64,000 nucleotides of DNA from Bacteroidota bacterium. Lineage in GTDB: Bacteria; Bacteroidota; Ignavibacteria; UBA10030; UBA6906. Shown here piece by piece: positions 45,378-55,329 of the stretch (its first letter is position 1; each line of letters opens with the position of its first letter). The translations under genes were made by a program, and so were the position numbers. The stretch lies in assembly GCA_030835135.1 (NCBI GenBank), contig JAUQWO010000075.1:461330-525329 (forward strand), written 5' to 3'. Under the pieces are notes generated by a model that ran no database searches, was not told where the DNA came from, and was given only the letters and a program-made list of their open reading frames with translations.

Positions 45378-46502
45378 TCATACCAGCGAGCGCTTGTAGC
45401 ACCGTCTCCGCTTGTGCTGCCGGCGCTCGAAGTTCTTCCAGTGTGCCTGGACGAGTTTGTTGTCCTCGAGCTCCACGTTCGACTCCGCGCTGACGATCCC
45501 CTTTTCGATGCACGAGGCGGCAAGCGCGGTGATCAGGAATGCATCCGCCCCTTTCCCCTGCAGGTCCCGACGCACCGCCCCGAGGTACAGGTCGATGGTC
45601 CTCGGACGTTTCATCGCACGGAGCAGGTGGACCACGCCGAACGGCAGCAGGTGGCCACGCGCCTTCTGCAGGGCACGCGACAACGAAGGCATGGCGATGA
45701 CGAAAGCGGCGAGCCGTCCTTCCTTGTCCACCAGCAGTTTCGTGTAGTGGGGCGAGATATTCGGGAAGTACATCTTCACGTAGTAGTTGATCTCGCGTTC
45801 GGTCAGCGGGACGAATCCGTAGAGACCACGGTAGGTGTCGTTGATGATCTCGAAGATCTGGTGGGCGTACGGGAGAAGGTCCTTGGCTTTGCGCGCGGGA
45901 ACGATGTGGAGTCCCTTGCGTTCCGTTGCCATCGCCGCGACGCGAAGGGCCTTTTCGGGGATCGCGGATGGCACCGTGATATTGTACTCCAGCCAGTCCA
46001 CGTCCTTGACGTAGCCCAGCCGCTCCATATGCGCGGGGTAGTACGGGTAGTTGTAGAGCGTGCCCATGGTGCTCAACTCCCCGAACCCTTCGACCAGCAT
46101 CCCTTCGCGGTCCATGTCCGAGAACCCCAGGGGCCCGACCAGCTCGGTCATTCCCCGTGCCCGTGCCCATGCCTCCACCGTGCCCAGCAGGGCGGAGGCA
46201 ACCTCGTCGTCATCGATGAGGTCGAACCAGCCGAACCTGGCCGCGTTCCTGTCCCAGACCTTCACGTACTCATGGTTGATGATGCCGGCGATCCGGCCGA
46301 CGACCTTGCCATCCCGCTCGGCGAGCCAGTACGCCGCCGTACAGTGATCGAAGGCAGGGTTCTTCTTCCTGTCGAGTGTGTTCCGCTCGTCGAACAGGAG
46401 GGGCGGCACCCAATACGGGTTGCCCGCGTACAGGCTGAAGGGGAACCTGAGAAAGGCACGGAGGTCCCGGGGGGATGCGACCTCTCTGATCACGATGGAC
46501 AT
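45378..46502 (-). CDS. GNAT-fold protein of YghO-like type
   Basis: A 374-residue protein widespread in FCB bacteria and Proteobacteria and usually annotated as hypothetical or N-acetyltransferase. Features: FLRFPFSLYAGNPYWVPPLL at the start, LAERDGKVVGRIAGIINHEY, FGWFDLIDDDEVASALL and LVGPLGFSDMDREGMLVEGF in the first GNAT lobe. The second lobe is degenerate and ends in a basic tail (KNFERRQHKRRRCYKR). Activity and substrate are not known. It diverges from glnS. Confidence 0.72.
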   Translation of the reverse strand: MSIVIREVASPRDLRAFLRFPFSLYAGNPYWVPPLLFDERNTLDRKKNPAFDHCTAAYWLAERDGKVVGRIAGIINHEYVKVWDRNAARFGWFDLIDDDEVASALLGTVEAWARARGMTELVGPLGFSDMDREGMLVEGFGELSTMGTLYNYPYYPAHMERLGYVKDVDWLEYNITVPSAIPEKALRVAAMATERKGLHIVPARKAKDLLPYAHQIFEIINDTYRGLYGFVPLTEREINYYVKMYFPNISPHYTKLLVDKEGRLAAFVIAMPSLSRALQKARGHLLPFGVVHLLRAMKRPRTIDLYLGAVRRDLQGKGADAFLITALAASCIEKGIVSAESNVELEDNKLVQAHWKNFERRQHKRRRCYKRSLV

Positions 46503-46587
46503 GGGGCCCTGGCGTCGATGAGTACTCGGCGGTTCTAGCGACCGCTGACAATATACGAAAAGCCTGCACGGAGAGCAATCTTCCTCA

Positions 46588-46616
46588 TTGAAAAGGGTCC
46601 GGGGGTTGTGTATATT
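46588..46616 (+). promoter_or_regulatory. Promoter of glnS
   Basis: TTGAAA (46588-46593), 17-base spacer, TATATT (46611-46616). The predicted start is about 28 bases before the ATG, leaving room for the CGGAAGAACC ribosome-binding region. Confidence 0.7.
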
Positions 46617-46650
46617 ACATATTCACCACTCAGTACTCCCCGGAAGAACC

Positions 46651-48336
46651 ATGAGTCAGACCGAGAATGTCGATTTCGTCCGTGAGATCATCGCGGAGGA
46701 TCTGCGAACCAACAAATTCAGCGGACGGGTGCATACCCGGTTCCCTCCCGAGCCGAACGGCTACCTGCATATCGGCCACGCGAAGTCCATCAACCTGAAT
46801 TTCGGCATCGCCCGCGAACATGCCGGGGGGCAGTGCAATCTCCGTTTTGACGACACCAACCCGGAGAAGGAAGAGCAGGAGTACGTGGATTCCATCATCG
46901 CGGATGTCCGGTGGATCGCGGGGAATATCGACGAGCGTATCTACTACGCCTCGGATTATTTCGAACAGATGTATGCCTGGGCCGTGGATCTGATCACGAA
47001 AGGCAAAGCCTACGTCTGTGACCTCAATGCCGATCAGATCCGGGAGACGCGGGGTACACTGACCGAGCCGGGAAGGGACAGCCCCTACCGCAACCGTTCC
47101 GTGGAGGAGAATCTGGACCTGTTCGCGCGCATGCGTACGGGTGAGTTTCCCGATGGCTCGCGAACGCTGCGCGCGAAGATCGATATGGCGTCGCCCAACA
47201 TCAATCTGCGCGACCCGATCATGTACCGCATCGTGCACGAACGGCACCACCGCCAGGGTGATGCGTGGTCGATCTATCCGACCTACGATTGGGCACACGG
47301 ACTCGAGGACTCGATCGAGCACATCACGCACTCGATCTGTACGCTGGAGTTCGAGAACCACCGTCCGCTCTATGACTGGTATCTGGACGCGCTTGGCGTC
47401 TACCACCCCCAGCAGATCGAATTCGCGCGCCTCAATCTGACGTACACCGTGCTCAGCAAGCGCCGGCTGCTCCAGCTCGTGCAGGAGAAACGGGTGCATG
47501 GCTGGGACGATCCCCGCATGCCGACCATCGCAGGGTACCGGCGGCGCGGCTACACCTCCGAAGCCATCCGTACGTTCTGCGACAAGATCGGGGTGTCCAA
47601 GAAGGACAGCATGATCGATGTGGCGTTGCTGGAGTGGAGTATTCGCGAGGACCTCAACAAGCATGCGCAGCGGGCGATGGCGGTGCTTTCGCCGTTGAAG
47701 GTCGTGATCACGAACTATCCGGAAGGGAGGACCGAGGAGGTCCCCGCGCTGAACAATCCGGAGGATGAGAATGCCGGGACCCGTATGATCCCCTTCGGGC
47801 GCGAACTGTACATCGAGCAGGAGGATTTCCGCGAGGTGCCGCCACCGAAGTATCACCGGCTGTCGCCCGGGAAGGAAGTACGCCTCCGCGCCGCATACAT
47901 CATCCGGTGCGAGAGTGTGATGAAGGATGCGGCGGGGAACGTTGCCGAGATCCACTGCACATACGATCCCGATACGAAGAGTGGCGGGCCCAACGCGAAC
48001 AAGAAGGTGAAGGGGACGATCCACTGGGTCTCGGCTTCGCATGCCGTGGACGCGGAGGTGCGCCTCTATGACCGCCTGTTCAGCAAAGAGGACCCGAACG
48101 ATATCCCGGAGGGGAAGTCGTTCCTGGATTTCATCAATCCTGATTCGCTGAAGGTCCTGACCGGCTGCAAGCTCGAGCCCATGTTGGCGAACGCGGCCCC
48201 GGGCAGCCGGTTCCAGTTCGAGCGGGTGGGATACTTCTGCGTCGATGCGAAGGACTCAACGCCTGGTGTGCCGGTGTTCAACCGGACGGTCACGCTGAAG
48301 GACACCTGGGCAAAGATCGAGCAGCGGGGAGCGTAG
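46651..48336 (+). CDS. glnS: Glutaminyl-tRNA synthetase
   Basis: It charges tRNA-Gln directly with glutamine. The 561-residue class I enzyme shows [20 protein letters not shown] (HIGH motif), [19 protein letters not shown], a KMSKS variant VLSKRRLL, and the C-terminal anticodon-binding beta-barrels. Length is like E. coli GlnRS (about 550). The ATG at 46651 was chosen (SD GGAAG); an in-frame upstream extension overlaps the promoter. It converges with gatD, 2 bases apart. Confidence 0.95.
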   Translation: MSQTENVDFVREIIAEDLRTNKFSGRVHTRFPPEPNGYLHIGHAKSINLNFGIAREHAGGQCNLRFDDTNPEKEEQEYVDSIIADVRWIAGNIDERIYYASDYFEQMYAWAVDLITKGKAYVCDLNADQIRETRGTLTEPGRDSPYRNRSVEENLDLFARMRTGEFPDGSRTLRAKIDMASPNINLRDPIMYRIVHERHHRQGDAWSIYPTYDWAHGLEDSIEHITHSICTLEFENHRPLYDWYLDALGVYHPQQIEFARLNLTYTVLSKRRLLQLVQEKRVHGWDDPRMPTIAGYRRRGYTSEAIRTFCDKIGVSKKDSMIDVALLEWSIREDLNKHAQRAMAVLSPLKVVITNYPEGRTEEVPALNNPEDENAGTRMIPFGRELYIEQEDFREVPPPKYHRLSPGKEVRLRAAYIIRCESVMKDAAGNVAEIHCTYDPDTKSGGPNANKKVKGTIHWVSASHAVDAEVRLYDRLFSKEDPNDIPEGKSFLDFINPDSLKVLTGCKLEPMLANAAPGSRFQFERVGYFCVDAKDSTPGVPVFNRTVTLKDTWAKIEQRGA

Positions 48337-48338
48337 CT

Positions 48339-49721
48339 CTAGCGCCTGTAGCGTGAGATGAACTCCTCGACTTCCGGGATCCCCCCCTGGAAGATGAGAT
48401 AGCCGTTGCTCGGTTCCCGTTCGGTGATCTCCCCTGCGACCGGGGTCATCATGATCTCGCGCACCTTCAGCACGTCCTTCGTCTGACCCAGCGCCCACCC
48501 GAGCTTCATGTACGCCACCTCGGGGAGCATGTTGGCCCCGGGGATCACGCCCAGCTCCATCATGTCCCGCCCCGTGTCATACACGTACATCTGCACGTAC
48601 CCCCAGAGCGTCTGCACGGTCATGTAGACCGCGATCCCTTTCTGCTGTGCACGTCTGAGTGCGGGATAGAGCGGCTTGTTCACATGTCCCAGCCCCGTAC
48701 CGGCGATCACGATCCCCCGGTAGTTGTTGTCCACCAGCGATTCGATGATGTCGGGCTTCATGTTGGGGTAGTAATACACGATGCTGACGCGCTCCTCGAA
48801 CGCCGTGTTGATCGTGACGTTCCGGTCTTGCCGCCGGTGATGGTAATCGTGCCGCAACGGCCGGATGCTCTCGCGGCTCACCATCGCCAGCGGGATGTCG
48901 CCGATGGTGCGGAACGTGGACCGGTAGCTGGAGTGCATCTTGCGGACGCGCGTGCCCCGGTGGAGAAGGCCATACACATCGGAGGTCGGGCCGAACATGC
49001 ACACCATCGTTTCGGCGATGTCGCTTTCGGCCGCGGTCTTCACGCTATGCATCAGATTCAATGCAGCGTCCGACGAGGGCCGGTCAGAGGACCTCTGGGA
49101 TCCGACCATCACGATGGGGACCGGCGTGTTCTGCACCATGAACGACAGGATGGCGGCAGTGTGATGCATGGTATCGGTGCCATGGCCGATCACGATACCC
49201 TGGACGCCCTTTTCGATCTCCCGGCCAATGGCCCGGGCCGTGCCCACCCACTGCTCGGGCCCCATGTTCTCGCTGAAGACGCCGTAGAGCTTCTCGGTCT
49301 CGAGGTTGCAGATGTCCGCGAGTTCCGGCACGGACCCGTAGAGTTCTCCCGGCGAGAACGCCGGGATCACCGCCCCCGTCCGGTAATCCAGGCGGCTGGC
49401 GATCGTTCCGCCCGTGCCCAGCAGTTTCACCCGCGGCTTGGCAGGGTCGAACGGGAATTCCTTCTCGGGGATCTTGTAGTGCGCTTCCTTCCGACCCTGC
49501 ACCGTGATCTTCTCAACACCGGTGGCCTCGATGCCCACGTTGTAGCCGCTGCGCAGCTTGATGACGATATGATGGGGATCCGCGGTCTCGGAACGGGGGA
49601 GAACGATGCCCGTGAACGTCCCCGTGCCTATATGGATCTCCACATCGCTCCACACCTGGGCACTGTACTCCTGAAGCGTGGCGAGTGCCGGGCCACGGTA
49701 ACCGCGGTAGTTCTCGCTCAT
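48339..49721 (-). CDS. gatD: Glu-tRNA(Gln) amidotransferase subunit D (archaeal type)
   Basis: GatD is an asparaginase-like glutaminase that supplies ammonia to GatE. The 460-residue protein has the small N-terminal beta domain specific to GatD (SDVEIHIGTGTFTGIVLPRS), then the asparaginase core: catalytic Thr in LGTGGTIASRLDYRTGA, second Thr-Asp in VIGHGTDTMHHTAAIL and Lys in the dimer region. A plain asparaginase would lack the N-terminal domain and the gatE partner. Its ATG overlaps the gatE stop. GatDE has been described as an archaeal enzyme, so its presence in a bacterial-looking genome suggests transfer. Confidence 0.9.
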   Translation of the reverse strand: MSENYRGYRGPALATLQEYSAQVWSDVEIHIGTGTFTGIVLPRSETADPHHIVIKLRSGYNVGIEATGVEKITVQGRKEAHYKIPEKEFPFDPAKPRVKLLGTGGTIASRLDYRTGAVIPAFSPGELYGSVPELADICNLETEKLYGVFSENMGPEQWVGTARAIGREIEKGVQGIVIGHGTDTMHHTAAILSFMVQNTPVPIVMVGSQRSSDRPSSDAALNLMHSVKTAAESDIAETMVCMFGPTSDVYGLLHRGTRVRKMHSSYRSTFRTIGDIPLAMVSRESIRPLRHDYHHRRQDRNVTINTAFEERVSIVYYYPNMKPDIIESLVDNNYRGIVIAGTGLGHVNKPLYPALRRAQQKGIAVYMTVQTLWGYVQMYVYDTGRDMMELGVIPGANMLPEVAYMKLGWALGQTKDVLKVREIMMTPVAGEITEREPSNGYLIFQGGIPEVEEFISRYRR

Positions 49722-51631
49722 GACCGGGCCTCCTTCCCTTCGCGTTCGATCATTGCCGCAACGGTTCTCCCCGGAGCGCGGCCCCGGATGCCCGCCATGA
49801 TGATCCCCATCAACGCCGCAGTACGCCGGTGCGGTGCACGCAGGTTGTGCTGCAACGTCACGGAGGCATCGTGCACCAACGCCTCCAGTTCCTTCTGGGT
49901 GCACGGAGGAGGCGCGGTATCATGCGAGAAGTGTGCACCCCCTGCGATGGCTTCGAGGGTGGCGGGCAGGCCTTCGCGTGCAAGCACGCCGTCGCGGAAT
50001 GCCCGCAGGACCTCACTCATCTGTTCATGCGTGAATGCGTACGATACGCCTGTCCGCCGGCGCACGCGCTTGGGCAGTTGAATGAGGATCACGGCCGCGG
50101 CGGTCGCATGCACACCCCAATCCCTGACCGCCCGCGCGAACAACGGGGCGAACGGGGAGATGCTGAGTGGCTCGATGCAGTCTGCGGGGATGCGGAGCTC
50201 GCGGTACCACCGCTCGCGCTCCCAGACGGGCTCGGGAATGTCCGCCCGGATGCGGTCCAACCGCTCCCGCGTGATCCGAAGGGGAGGAAGATCCGTATCC
50301 GGGTACATGCGTTCGGGTCCCGGCAGGATCCGTTCAAATCCGTTCGTCCCATCGGCCAGTGCCTGCCGGGTCTCCGACGGAACACCGATCGTTGCTTCTT
50401 TCGCACGCAGGGCGATCTCCGATGCGCCAGTGGTCACGTCCTGCTTGTTCCCCCAGACAAGGACGATCGTGTCTTCCTCGGTGGCGGCGAGCGTGCGCCG
50501 GAGCGTCTGCCACTCCGATGACGCCAGCGTTTCTCCCGGACTGTCCGAATGAATGATATTGGGGAGCGTGGTGAGACAGGCGACCACCCGCACCCGGTCC
50601 GAGATCTCGCGGGAGAAGTAGGTGTCGGTCTGCGTCGGCCAGCGCAGCAGGTCCTTGAAGCCATAGAGTGCGACACCATGGACGAGCATGCCGCCCGCAA
50701 CGGCGTCACGGATCGGTTGACAGCGTGTCTTGCGGAGGAGCTTCGTACAGTCCTCCGTTCGCGAGCGGAAGGAGGACTGCGTGATGCCCCGCACGTGCAG
50801 CGCATCGCGCAGCCGCAGGAGATTCCACTGTCGCATGGCCTCGTTGTAGGTGAGCAGCGGAATGTCCGGGATGCGCGGAACGCCCTTGATCTCGATCCGC
50901 GTCCCGCCCGTGACGCTCACATTCACATCCTCGCGGGCGGCCCCCGCGCCGGTGCGCACGAGGCCCGTGCTGCGCACGACGCGCCGGAGCAATTGCGCCA
51001 CCTCGGCGACCTCGGTGGGCGTTCTCATCTCGGGGGCGGTCACGGTCTCGATGAGCGGCATGCCCAGCCGGTCGGTCCGGTACGTCCGCCGGTGTCCGAT
51101 GTCGCTCACCTCGCGACAGGCATCCTCCTCCAGCCCGAGTTGGACGATCGGGATGCGGCGGTCCTTGAACGGGACCGACCCATCCACGCCGACGATCGTC
51201 GTGCGCTGGAACCCGGTGGGGATGCTGCCATCCAGGTACTGCTTGCGTGCGATGTGGATCTCGTCCACCATCGCGCAGCCGTACAGCATCGCGATCTCCA
51301 GGGCGATGTCCAGCGCATCGGTATTGAGCTCGAAGGGGGGCGTGTCATCCATCTCGTACGTGCAGACGGTGTCACGGTTGATGAGATAGATGATCTCCTT
51401 CCTGGTCTTGAACTCCATCAACGCGGTGCCGTCGTACTCTCCGAGTTCGGAGAGGGTCGGGCGCATGTGGCGGAGGATCTCCGCGTTGTACTCTTCGCTG
51501 TAGCGTCCGGCGGGGCACCGGCAGAAGAGTTTCTTGGTGGTCAGGAGCTGCTGGTGGATCTCCAGGCCGGATCGGAAACCGACAGCCGCATAGTCGGCAT
51601 CGGTCATCTCGGAGAAGGGTTTGAACGCCAT
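49718..51631 (-). CDS. gatE: Glu-tRNA(Gln) amidotransferase subunit E (archaeal type)
   Basis: GatE phosphorylates and amidates Glu on tRNA-Gln. The 637-residue protein starts with the GatB/GatE core (VGFRSGLEIHQQLLTTKKLF, CRCP, LIETVTAPEMRTPTEVAEVA, EDVNVSVTGGTRIEIKGV). It contains the AspRS-like (GAD) insertion expected only in GatE (roughly residues 280-440: GVALYGFKDLLRWPTQTDTY) and ends with a YqeY-type tail. RKQYLDGSIPTGFQRT is a GatE signature; GatB lacks the insertion and is about 480 residues. No GatA or GatC is nearby. First gene of the gatE-gatD pair. Confidence 0.9.
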   Translation of the reverse strand: MAFKPFSEMTDADYAAVGFRSGLEIHQQLLTTKKLFCRCPAGRYSEEYNAEILRHMRPTLSELGEYDGTALMEFKTRKEIIYLINRDTVCTYEMDDTPPFELNTDALDIALEIAMLYGCAMVDEIHIARKQYLDGSIPTGFQRTTIVGVDGSVPFKDRRIPIVQLGLEEDACREVSDIGHRRTYRTDRLGMPLIETVTAPEMRTPTEVAEVAQLLRRVVRSTGLVRTGAGAAREDVNVSVTGGTRIEIKGVPRIPDIPLLTYNEAMRQWNLLRLRDALHVRGITQSSFRSRTEDCTKLLRKTRCQPIRDAVAGGMLVHGVALYGFKDLLRWPTQTDTYFSREISDRVRVVACLTTLPNIIHSDSPGETLASSEWQTLRRTLAATEEDTIVLVWGNKQDVTTGASEIALRAKEATIGVPSETRQALADGTNGFERILPGPERMYPDTDLPPLRITRERLDRIRADIPEPVWERERWYRELRIPADCIEPLSISPFAPLFARAVRDWGVHATAAAVILIQLPKRVRRRTGVSYAFTHEQMSEVLRAFRDGVLAREGLPATLEAIAGGAHFSHDTAPPPCTQKELEALVHDASVTLQHNLRAPHRRTAALMGIIMAGIRGRAPGRTVAAMIEREGKEARS

Positions 51632-51710
51632 GGTGGAGCAAGTCCGGAAAGATCAGAGGAAGGCTCTTTCCGGAATGTCCTGAAACTTCGCTGGAAAAGC
51701 AACCGCCGGA

Positions 51711-52376
51711 TCAGACCGTCTGCGACAGCGTCCCCGGAAAGAGCCGCTTCGCAACACGAAGGAAGACCGGTGTCAGGATGGGGAAATAGCGCGAGGCATA
51801 CGTGTCGATCATGGCCATCCCGATGGTCAACGCGAACACGAGGGAAACGACAAGGGCCCGCTGCTTCGCATCGTGCACGATCCCGGGCGTCAGCGCCTGT
51901 GACGCGACGCCGTTCGCCGGGTTGCCGATGTATGCCCACAGGAAATACAGTAGGAACCCCGTGGCACAGACATTTGCGACATAGAAGATCAGTGGTGTCT
52001 TGAGGTGGATCGTGGCAGGAGTGGAAAACTCACCGAACAGTCCCGTGCTGAACGGCATCAGGACGATGGACAGGAGGAACAGCATGTTGAGCCAGATCAG
52101 CTTCGGCGTGTAGTCGATCACGAACCCGAACAGAAAGTGGTGTCGGGTCCAGTACATCCCGATCAGCATGAAGCTGATGAAGAACCCCGCGAAGCGGGGG
52201 ATCAGGTGCCCCAGATAGCTGATGAGCGCACCCTCCGTCGCCTCGTTGCCCGTCAGCTCCGGGACTTTGATCTCGATGATGAGGAGCGTGATGGCAATGG
52301 CGAAGACCGCATCCGTGAAGAGGATGAGGCGCTCAAGCTGGAATTCCTTGCGGGATTCAGGATGGACGTTCGTCAT
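51711..52376 (-). CDS. TMEM175-family (DUF1211) membrane protein, probable K+ channel
   Basis: A 221-residue protein with six predicted helices. The family signature at the first helix reads RLILFTDAVFAIAITLLIIE (R-x-x-x-F-S/T-D). Bacterial TMEM175 proteins form tetrameric, leak-like K+ channels without the classical filter. The C-terminal helices are less conserved. The start at 52376 puts this motif near residue 16 as expected; SD is poor. Confidence 0.83.
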   Translation of the reverse strand: MTNVHPESRKEFQLERLILFTDAVFAIAITLLIIEIKVPELTGNEATEGALISYLGHLIPRFAGFFISFMLIGMYWTRHHFLFGFVIDYTPKLIWLNMLFLLSIVLMPFSTGLFGEFSTPATIHLKTPLIFYVANVCATGFLLYFLWAYIGNPANGVASQALTPGIVHDAKQRALVVSLVFALTIGMAMIDTYASRYFPILTPVFLRVAKRLFPGTLSQTV

Positions 52377-52544
52377 GGTCGTGTGATCGCTTCCGGGTAT
52401 GTGCCTGGCTGGACCGAGGGAGAAGAATGTGGCATGGTACATCTTTCAGCGGCAAGGTGCAAGGGCTTGCAACTCCTGCATTTCGTGAGTACGTTAATGG
52501 AAATTCCTGCGTTTCTTTCCTAAAACCCTCGGAAAGGGCCCCCT

Positions 52545-55307
52545 GTGACCCGGCGTGACCTCTTCGGTATCGCGGCCGCTATCTCCCTTCTCGTTCTCTC
52601 GAGTACCACCATGCATTCTTCCACCCCATCCACTGACATCATGATCTCTGACCTGACGTGTGAACACCTGCGCGATCCGCAGGGCATCGATGCCGTCACC
52701 CCGCGACTGAGCTGGGTCCTCTCCTCCGCAACGCGGCGTCAAACCCAAACCGCCTTTCAGATCCTTGTGGCCTCTTCGCCGTCATTGCTCGAGAATGGCA
52801 ACGGCGATCTCTGGAACTCCGGCAAGGTGCCATCCGACCGGTCTGTCCTTGTCCCCTATGCCGGCACCGCGCTCCGCTCGGGGCAACAGTGCTTCTGGAA
52901 GGTGCGCGTGTGGGACCGCGATGGGAAGGAGAGTGCCTGGAGCACGATCGCGACCTGGTCCATGGGCCTTCTCGACCAGAACGATTGGAAGGGTGCGTGG
53001 ATCGGTTTGGATGGTGCGGTGGACACCTCGGAAGCCCGCCGGCTACCGGCACGCTGGCTGCGGAAGGAGTTCAGTCTGCGTGGCAATGTGCAACGTGCCG
53101 TCGTGTTCATGGCGGGGCTCGGTGTCTCGGAATTGTACTGCAATGGCGGGAAGGTCGGTGATGATGTTCTCTCGCCCGCGCTCAGCGACTATACCCGGCG
53201 CGTGTACTACATCACGCGCGATGTCACGTCACTCCTGCGCACGGGAGCGAATGCCCTCGGCGTCGTGCTCGGCAATGGGCGCTTCTATGCTCCGCGGACG
53301 AAGGCGCCCGTCGAGATGATCTCCTACGGCCATCCGAAGATGCGGCTGCAGCTTCAGGTCGAATATGCAGACGGTTCATCGGAGACCATCGTGTCCGACC
53401 GCTCGTGGCAGGTCACAACGGATGGACCGATCCGCGGGAACAACGAATACGATGGTGAGGACTATGATGCGCGGATGGAACTGGATGGTTGGTCCGCGAT
53501 CGGCTATGCATCATCGTCATGGCGTCCGGCGGAGCCCGTTGCAGCACCGGCCGGACCCCTGCGCGCACAGATGGTCAACCCCCTTCGGGTCACGCAAACT
53601 CTCACGCCGGTGTCGGTACGGGAGATCGCTCCCGGCACGTTCATCTTCGACATGGGACAGAATCTTGTCGGGTGGTGCCGGTTGTTCGTGCAGGGACCAC
53701 GGGGCACGACGGTGACCCTGCGCCATGCGGAGACGCTGACGCCGGACGGACATCTCTTTGTCGCGAATCTCCGTTCCGCGAAGGCAACGGACACGTACAC
53801 GTTGCGCGGTGGGGGGCGGGAGGTCTACGAACCGCGGTTCACCTATCACGGGTTCCGCTATGTGGAACTGACCGGGTATCCCGGCACTCCCGACCTGTCC
53901 ACGATCCAGGGGCGCGTGGTGCATGATGATCTCGAATCCGCCGGAGACTTCGCCACCTCCGATCCGGTCATCAACCGCATCTACAGCAACATCGTCTGGG
54001 GCGTGCGGGGGAATTATCGCAGCATCCCGACCGACTGTCCGCAGCGCGACGAACGGCATGGCTGGATGGGGGACCGTTCCTCGGAGTCGCACGGCGCGAC
54101 GTACCTCTTCGATATCGCTGCGTTCTATGCGAAGTGGGTCCAGGATATGGAGGATGCGCAACGGGAGAACGGAAGCGTCAGCGACCTCTGTCCGGCATAC
54201 TGGCCGTTCTATAATGACAACGCCACATGGGCGGGGAGCACGGTCATCGTACCCCATGCGCTCCTCCTGCAATACGCGGACACCGGACTGATCCAGCGGC
54301 ACTACGGCAGCATGGTCCGCTGGGTGGACCACATGAGCACCTTCGTGAAGGACGACATCATGCCGAAGGACACCTATGGCGATTGGTGCGTGCCGCCGGA
54401 GGACCCGAAGCTGATCCATTCGGAAGACCCGATGCGCAAGACCCCGGGTGAACTGCTCGGGACGGCATTCTTCTATCATGAGTTGCGCCTCATGGAGCGC
54501 TTCGCCGGGGTGGCGGGCAAGCCGGCGGACGCTGTCCGTTTCGCCGCTCTTGCCGCTCGACTGAAGAAGGGGTTCCATGCGAAGTTCTTTGATGCTGCCC
54601 ACGGCTACTACGCCAACGGTTCCCAGACCTCGTGCGTGATCCCGCTGGCGTTTGGTTTGGTACCGCCCGAACACAGGGAGAGCGTGTTCGCACGGCTGGT
54701 GCACAAGATCACGGTGGAGACGAACGGACACGTGGGCACGGGGCTCGTGGGTGCCCAGTGGTTGAACCGGGTATTGACGGAGAATGGAAGGCCCGATCTC
54801 GTGTATGGGTTCGTGACCACGACGGCGTACCCGAGCTGGGGGTACATGGCAGCGAAGGGCGCGACGACGATCTGGGAACTCTGGAACGGCGATACCGCGG
54901 ATCCGGGCATGAACTCAGGGAACCACGTCATGCTCGTCGGCGATCTGGTGATCTGGCTGTATGAGAACCTGGCGGGGCTGGCCTCGGATCCCTCAACGCC
55001 CGGCTTCAAGCATCTCGTGATGAAACCGACGCCGGTGCGCGGTCTCGAGTGCGTGAGCGCGACACACCGCACGCCCTATGGCGAGGCGCGCAGCCGGTGG
55101 TCGCAGCGGAACGGCGTGTTCACGTGGGATGTGACCGTGCCCGTGAACACGACGGCGACACTCACCATTCCACGACCGCAGGGGACCCGGATCCTCGAAG
55201 GACATCTGCCGCTTGCCGCGGTGAAGGATATCCGTGTTCTCCGGGAGGAGGGCGATCACGTCATCTGCACGGCAGGCTCCGGCAACTATTCCTTCGTGGT
55301 GCGATGA
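52545..55307 (+). CDS. Exported GH78 alpha-L-rhamnosidase
   Basis: It releases terminal L-rhamnose from polysaccharides or glycosides. The 920-residue protein has a Tat-like or Sec signal (MTRRDLFGIAAAISLLVLSS). It begins with the Bac_rhamnosid_N region (LTCEHLRDPQGIDAVTPRLS, WSTIATWSMGLL) and a second beta domain (FIFDMGQNLVGWCRLFVQGP). The (alpha/alpha)6 catalytic barrel follows with the general-acid region PTDCPQRDERHGWMGD and later WNGDTADPGMNSGNH. GTG start with GGAAAGG upstream. The kinase-HAD fusion gene follows after 22 bases, so the two are probably co-transcribed. Confidence 0.93.
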   Translation: MTRRDLFGIAAAISLLVLSSTTMHSSTPSTDIMISDLTCEHLRDPQGIDAVTPRLSWVLSSATRRQTQTAFQILVASSPSLLENGNGDLWNSGKVPSDRSVLVPYAGTALRSGQQCFWKVRVWDRDGKESAWSTIATWSMGLLDQNDWKGAWIGLDGAVDTSEARRLPARWLRKEFSLRGNVQRAVVFMAGLGVSELYCNGGKVGDDVLSPALSDYTRRVYYITRDVTSLLRTGANALGVVLGNGRFYAPRTKAPVEMISYGHPKMRLQLQVEYADGSSETIVSDRSWQVTTDGPIRGNNEYDGEDYDARMELDGWSAIGYASSSWRPAEPVAAPAGPLRAQMVNPLRVTQTLTPVSVREIAPGTFIFDMGQNLVGWCRLFVQGPRGTTVTLRHAETLTPDGHLFVANLRSAKATDTYTLRGGGREVYEPRFTYHGFRYVELTGYPGTPDLSTIQGRVVHDDLESAGDFATSDPVINRIYSNIVWGVRGNYRSIPTDCPQRDERHGWMGDRSSESHGATYLFDIAAFYAKWVQDMEDAQRENGSVSDLCPAYWPFYNDNATWAGSTVIVPHALLLQYADTGLIQRHYGSMVRWVDHMSTFVKDDIMPKDTYGDWCVPPEDPKLIHSEDPMRKTPGELLGTAFFYHELRLMERFAGVAGKPADAVRFAALAARLKKGFHAKFFDAAHGYYANGSQTSCVIPLAFGLVPPEHRESVFARLVHKITVETNGHVGTGLVGAQWLNRVLTENGRPDLVYGFVTTTAYPSWGYMAAKGATTIWELWNGDTADPGMNSGNHVMLVGDLVIWLYENLAGLASDPSTPGFKHLVMKPTPVRGLECVSATHRTPYGEARSRWSQRNGVFTWDVTVPVNTTATLTIPRPQGTRILEGHLPLAAVKDIRVLREEGDHVICTAGSGNYSFVVR

Positions 55308-55329
55308 TCATCGGACGGGAGACACACCA

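Noticed and set aside
50549-52003. Plus-strand frame of 484 codons
   Set aside because: Antisense to gatE and TMEM175; low-complexity composition and no family features.
55234-55329. ATG start at 55234 for the kinase-HAD fusion
   Set aside because: It would overlap the end of the rhamnosidase gene with unrelated sequence; the TTG at 55330 has an SD at correct spacing and precedes the kinase domain.
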